DNA of 64,000 nucleotides from Paracoccus haematequi (lineage in GTDB: Bacteria; Pseudomonadota; Alphaproteobacteria; Rhodobacterales; Rhodobacteraceae): NCBI RefSeq assembly GCF_900631945.1, contig NZ_UZWE01000021.1, positions 62,001 to 126,000 on the forward strand, in the 5' to 3' direction. Numbering within the stretch: position 1 is the stretch's first letter; the number at the start of each line of letters is the position of its first letter. A program made the translations under genes and the position numbers. Positions 61,770-64,000 of the stretch are shown in pieces. A model generated the notes under the pieces. That model saw nothing but the letters and a program-made list of their open reading frames with translations. It had not been told where the DNA came from and did not search any database.

Positions 61770-62129
61770 TTATCGGCTGCGGGGATCCCGCAGGTTGTCG
61801 GCAAGCGCCCTGATCTGTTCGACGTAAGCGGCGGCGGCGAACTCGATTTCCGTCGCAACTTCGTCCAGGTCATCGGCATCCCAAGGCGGGCTGTCATAGA
61901 GAGGGCCTGCCTTTGCCAGAGCGTTCAGCAGGTCGTTCGTCGCCCGGTCGCTGTGCGGCAGACAGGCCATGAGCCGCACCCAATCCGGCGAATGGCGGCC
62001 GGGGGATGCCTTCTCGGCCAGCTTGTGCAAGAGGCCGGAAATGTCGTGCCGGTCCAGACCGCCCACGGTCAGAGCGCAGTTGATCGCCATCAGGTCGGGA
62101 TGCAGTGTTGCGATGGGGGCGTGCTTCAT
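61770..62129 (-). CDS. Phage protein of unknown function (119 aa)
   Basis: ATG 62129 with GGAGG seven bases upstream, overlapping the previous stop (GTGATG). MKHAPIATLHPDLMAINCALTVGGLDRHDISGLLHKLAEKAS, then a helical C-terminus (VATEIEFAAAAYVEQIRALADNL). No domain recognised. Confidence 0.67.
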   Translation of the reverse strand: MKHAPIATLHPDLMAINCALTVGGLDRHDISGLLHKLAEKASPGRHSPDWVRLMACLPHSDRATNDLLNALAKAGPLYDSPPWDADDLDEVATEIEFAAAAYVEQIRALADNLRDPRSR

Positions 62130-62416
62130 CACTGGTCCTCCTCGTGCGGGATCATGTTGCGGCCGGATTGCAGCATGTCGCTGCCGTCCGTGGGCTTGTA
62201 GCGGGACCGGAACACAAAAGCGTCTGGTAGAGCGCGCTCTGCCTGCATGGCCTCGGTCAGGCTGGCGTGGATCGTGTATCCGAGACCGGGGCGATACAGG
62301 CGGAAGCCATGGTTTCCGTCCTCAATGAGAGCGGCGCCCCGATGCCAGGTGCCGTGGTCTGCGTCATAGGTCCAACGCCAGCGGAGCCGCAGGTAGGCGA
62401 TAAGGTCACGGATCAT
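62129..62416 (-). CDS. Small phage protein (95 aa)
   Basis: I start at ATG 62416 (MIRDLIAYLRLRWRWTYD) with GGAGG nine bases upstream. Aromatic-rich beta-like sequence (GNHGFRLYRPGLGYTIHASLTEAM), not membrane-spanning. Function unknown. Confidence 0.64.
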   Translation of the reverse strand: MIRDLIAYLRLRWRWTYDADHGTWHRGAALIEDGNHGFRLYRPGLGYTIHASLTEAMQAERALPDAFVFRSRYKPTDGSDMLQSGRNMIPHEEDQ

Positions 62417-62417
62417 G

Positions 62418-62654
62418 TCACCGGCCCTCCGCCAGAACCGCGCTGCACTCCGCGCCATAAAGCGCACGGGCAGCGCAGATCGGATGCGGTTCGGTTGCGC
62501 GAAGGTAGGCGATGACAGCGATGTTGGCCGCGACCCAAGCTACCGTGCTGATCACCAGCACACCCACGCCTGCGATCTGCCAGCGGGTCATTCGGTCCAA
62601 GCCGTGGCGGTCCTTCCGCCAGTCCTGGATTTCGTCGAAGCTGGGTCTGGTCAT
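62418..62654 (-). CDS. Small single-span membrane protein (78 aa)
   Basis: [26 protein letters not shown] is cytoplasmic-looking, followed by one membrane helix ([25 protein letters not shown]) and a short tail with two cysteines. Possibly an exclusion or lysogenic-conversion protein, without proof. Its stop precedes the next start by one base. Confidence 0.68.
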   Translation of the reverse strand: MTRPSFDEIQDWRKDRHGLDRMTRWQIAGVGVLVISTVAWVAANIAVIAYLRATEPHPICAARALYGAECSAVLAEGR

Positions 62655-63391
62655 TGCGCGACCTCCACCAGCTTACCGCCTTTGGCGTGATACCAGGTGT
62701 CAGCCTTGATCCCGTCCTTGCCGACGATCCCGCAGGCGACTGAAAGGATGGGGCCGTCCCACGTCTCGCGTTCGACCGCGAACAGGGCGTTGCCTTCCTT
62801 TCCTTGGACCTGACCGAGATAGCCCGACGCGGTGGCCGCGCCCTGATCGCCCGACGCGGTGGCCGCGCCCCGATAGCCCGACGCGGTGGCCGCGCCCTGA
62901 TAGCCCGACGCGGTGGCCGCGCCCTGATAGCCCGACGCGGTGGCCGCGCCCCGATAGCCCGACGCGGTGGCCGCGCCCTGATAGCCCGACGCGGTGGCCG
63001 CGCCCTGATCGCCCGACGCGGTGGCTAGACCATTGTCCTTGACCGCAACCGGGCCTTCCAGGGAGGCGCGGGCCATCACCCAATCCACAGCTTCCTGGGC
63101 CAGTTCGCCCAGTCCGATCTCCCGCTGAACCGTCAGGATTTCAGCGGCGATCTTGTCGCTTTCGCGGTCGGTCTTGCCGTTAACCTCTACCACACAGAAG
63201 CGGCTTCCGGCGGGAGGGTAGAAGCTGAACACCGCCAGCGGATGAACATCCTCGGGGATGGCGTGAAAGCCGCCGACGCAGGCTTCGACCGTGCCTTCGT
63301 GCTTGTAGGTCTCGCCGACAGCAAACTGGAACCCACGGCATTGCAGATCATGGTCGAAGCCTTTTATGGCCTTGATCGGTTTGTCGGCCAT
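62651..63391 (-). CDS. DUF7666-type phage protein with 9-residue tandem repeats
   Basis: ATG 63391 overlaps the upstream stop (TGATG); 246 aa. Residues 1-118 form a globular part ([42 protein letters not shown]). Residues 123-194 are eight copies of A-T-A-S-G-(Y/D)-(Q/R/L)-G-A. The C-terminal ~50 residues ([31 protein letters not shown]) are again globular and match proteins in which such repeats sit between these domains. The repeats probably fold as a beta-solenoid. Function unknown. Confidence 0.8.
   Translation of the reverse strand: MADKPIKAIKGFDHDLQCRGFQFAVGETYKHEGTVEACVGGFHAIPEDVHPLAVFSFYPPAGSRFCVVEVNGKTDRESDKIAAEILTVQREIGLGELAQEAVDWVMARASLEGPVAVKDNGLATASGDQGAATASGYQGAATASGYRGAATASGYQGAATASGYQGAATASGYRGAATASGDQGAATASGYLGQVQGKEGNALFAVERETWDGPILSVACGIVGKDGIKADTWYHAKGGKLVEVAQ
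62810..63025 (-). repeat. Eight tandem 27-bp coding repeats
   Basis: 216 bp made of eight in-frame 27-bp units with unit core GCCCGACGCGGTGGCCGCGC on the plus strand, followed by CCTGATA, CCCGATA or CCTGATC, which gives the Y/D and Q/R changes in the protein. Near identity of the units points to recent expansion; the number of copies may vary between strains. Confidence 0.95.
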
Positions 63392-63561
63392 CACCGCGTC
63401 CCCTCTGCCAGCTTTGCAGCAGCGATGTGGGCGGGGACGATCTGCTCGTATTCAGAGCTGGGAAGGGTGATGATCCGGTCCCGGCGGATGCGCTCGTTCA
63501 GGATGATCAGATCGGACAGCCAGCCGGTGCGGGGCGACACGGGCGCTTGGATCGGGGTCAT
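63391..63561 (-). CDS. Very small phage protein (56 aa)
   Basis: ATG 63561 with AAGGAAATCGCAGC upstream; [56 protein letters not shown]. Overlaps both neighbours. No domain recognised. Confidence 0.62.
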   Translation of the reverse strand: MTPIQAPVSPRTGWLSDLIILNERIRRDRIITLPSSEYEQIVPAHIAAAKLAEGTR

Positions 63562-64000
63562 GCTGCGATTTCCTTCGTCGCGGTTCCCCATTGCTGCGCG
63601 AACGCCATGGCAATTCCGGGGTATGTTTCACTGCGCTGGAGCCAGCGATCATCGGTCGGGGTCAGACGGTTCTGGCCGCTGTCGGTCTGGTTGGACCAGC
63701 GTTCGACATGCTTGCCGTTGTGGGTGACGATCCGACCGGAAACTCGGCGCGTGGGAGTGAGGCGTGGCAGCCGGTCCAGCCAGAGGCCGGTTCCCTTGCT
63801 GGCATCGTCGCCAAACTGATAGGGCTGTATGACCTGATCGGGCTTGCGGATCGCCTTGCTGATAAAGCTGGTGGCGGGGTTCTCGATGGCCTTGGGATAG
63901 GGCAGCGCCATGATGCGGCGCACATCGTCCAAAGCCTTCTCTCGGGCTTGGCGGCGGGCTTCTCCGGTCAGGGTGCCGGGTTTGACCTTCTGGTGATAGC
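63558..64000 (-). CDS. Phage protein, 5' end beyond the window
   Basis: The frame is open to the window edge; the visible part begins YHQKVKPGTLTGEARRQARE and continues RRIMALPYPKAIENPATSFISKAIRKPDQ, ending in WLQRSETYPGIAMAFAQQWG. The basic, aromatic-containing sequence suggests nucleic-acid contact, but no domain is recognised. Its stop overlaps the next gene's start. Confidence 0.68.
   Translation of the reverse strand, partial: YHQKVKPGTLTGEARRQAREKALDDVRRIMALPYPKAIENPATSFISKAIRKPDQVIQPYQFGDDASKGTGLWLDRLPRLTPTRRVSGRIVTHNGKHVERWSNQTDSGQNRLTPTDDRWLQRSETYPGIAMAFAQQWGTATKEIAA

Larger units (their letters stand above)
53558..64000. mobile_element. Prophage, integrase-proximal part (extends beyond window)
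   Basis: From the tRNA-Glu 3' end to the window edge every gene runs leftward, overlaps its neighbours by one to eight bases, and encodes small phage-type products: integrase, excisionase-like protein, HNH, DUF1364, DUF1367-like and ERF proteins. Codon usage is visibly less GC-extreme than in the chromosomal genes. No structural, lysis or repressor genes are in view, so intactness cannot be judged. The left boundary is taken as the tRNA end. Confidence 0.85.

Noticed and set aside
62810-63025. Regular repeats that might be taken for a CRISPR array
   Set aside because: Units are 27 bp, directly adjacent without spacers, and in frame within a protein gene.

Overview
The window is 64 kb of high-GC DNA that reads as a chromosome of a Rhodobacteraceae/Paracoccus-like alphaproteobacterium. 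The evidence for this is the gene content: a DddP-type DMSP lyase, gatCA, a specialised rpoN copy and LivGFHM transporter style. Coding density is very high; many genes overlap by ATGA or TGATG. The last ~10.4 kb is the left part of a prophage integrated beside a tRNA-Glu gene.

Region 1 (1-16.4 kb) is a sigma-54-controlled propane/2-propanol (mim/prm-type) soluble di-iron monooxygenase locus. Rightward: hydroxylase alpha, reductase, hydroxylase beta, coupling protein, a secondary-alcohol dehydrogenase, an amidohydrolase, a DUF59 protein, a dedicated GroEL-like chaperonin and a second zinc alcohol dehydrogenase. It is flanked downstream by a convergent sigma-54 activator (AcoR/MimR type, GAFTGA intact) and upstream by a divergent operon of four unknown genes ending in an rpoN gene cut by the window edge. 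The 729-bp divergent intergenic region holds a near-consensus -24/-12 promoter and two palindromes CGTTAC-N4-GTAACG spaced like enhancer sites. Hydrocarbon sensor, sigma factor, enzyme and chaperonin thus appear as one self-contained unit.

Region 2 (15.9-28 kb) is a mixed block: oxyR divergent from katG; a DddP DMSP lyase divergent from a LysR regulator; a methyltransferase and SulP transporter; a persulfide-dioxygenase-like MBL protein with a DUF2892 membrane protein and a Crp-family regulator (sulfide detoxification).

Region 3 (27-50 kb) is an aromatic-catabolism and uptake island: two paralogous LysR regulators, two hydroxyquinol-type intradiol dioxygenases, a PcpA/LinE-like hydroquinone dioxygenase with an esterase, two Tat-exported substrate-binding proteins, two complete LivGFHM ABC sets, a two-component flavin hydroxylase (resorcinol-hydroxylase-like), a TfdB-like FAD hydroxylase, maleylacetate reductase, and accessory dehydrogenases and hydrolases. 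It looks like resorcinol/hydroxyquinol conversion to maleylacetate and 3-oxoadipate. Five ATA(R/T)C-N5-G(N)TAT palindromes with T-N11-A spacing sit upstream of its transcription units and look like a common LysR operator.

Region 4 (50-53.5 kb) is housekeeping: an ArsR regulator, gatC-gatA, a lipoprotein, an Amidase_2 cell-wall amidase and tRNA-Glu(UUC).

Region 5 (53.6-64 kb) is prophage: a tyrosine integrase beside the tRNA, an excisionase-like HTH protein, and a tightly overlapping leftward array of small early genes including an HNH protein, a DUF1364 protein, a DUF1367-like protein, an ERF-family annealing protein and a protein with eight 9-residue repeats. The other prophage end lies beyond the window.
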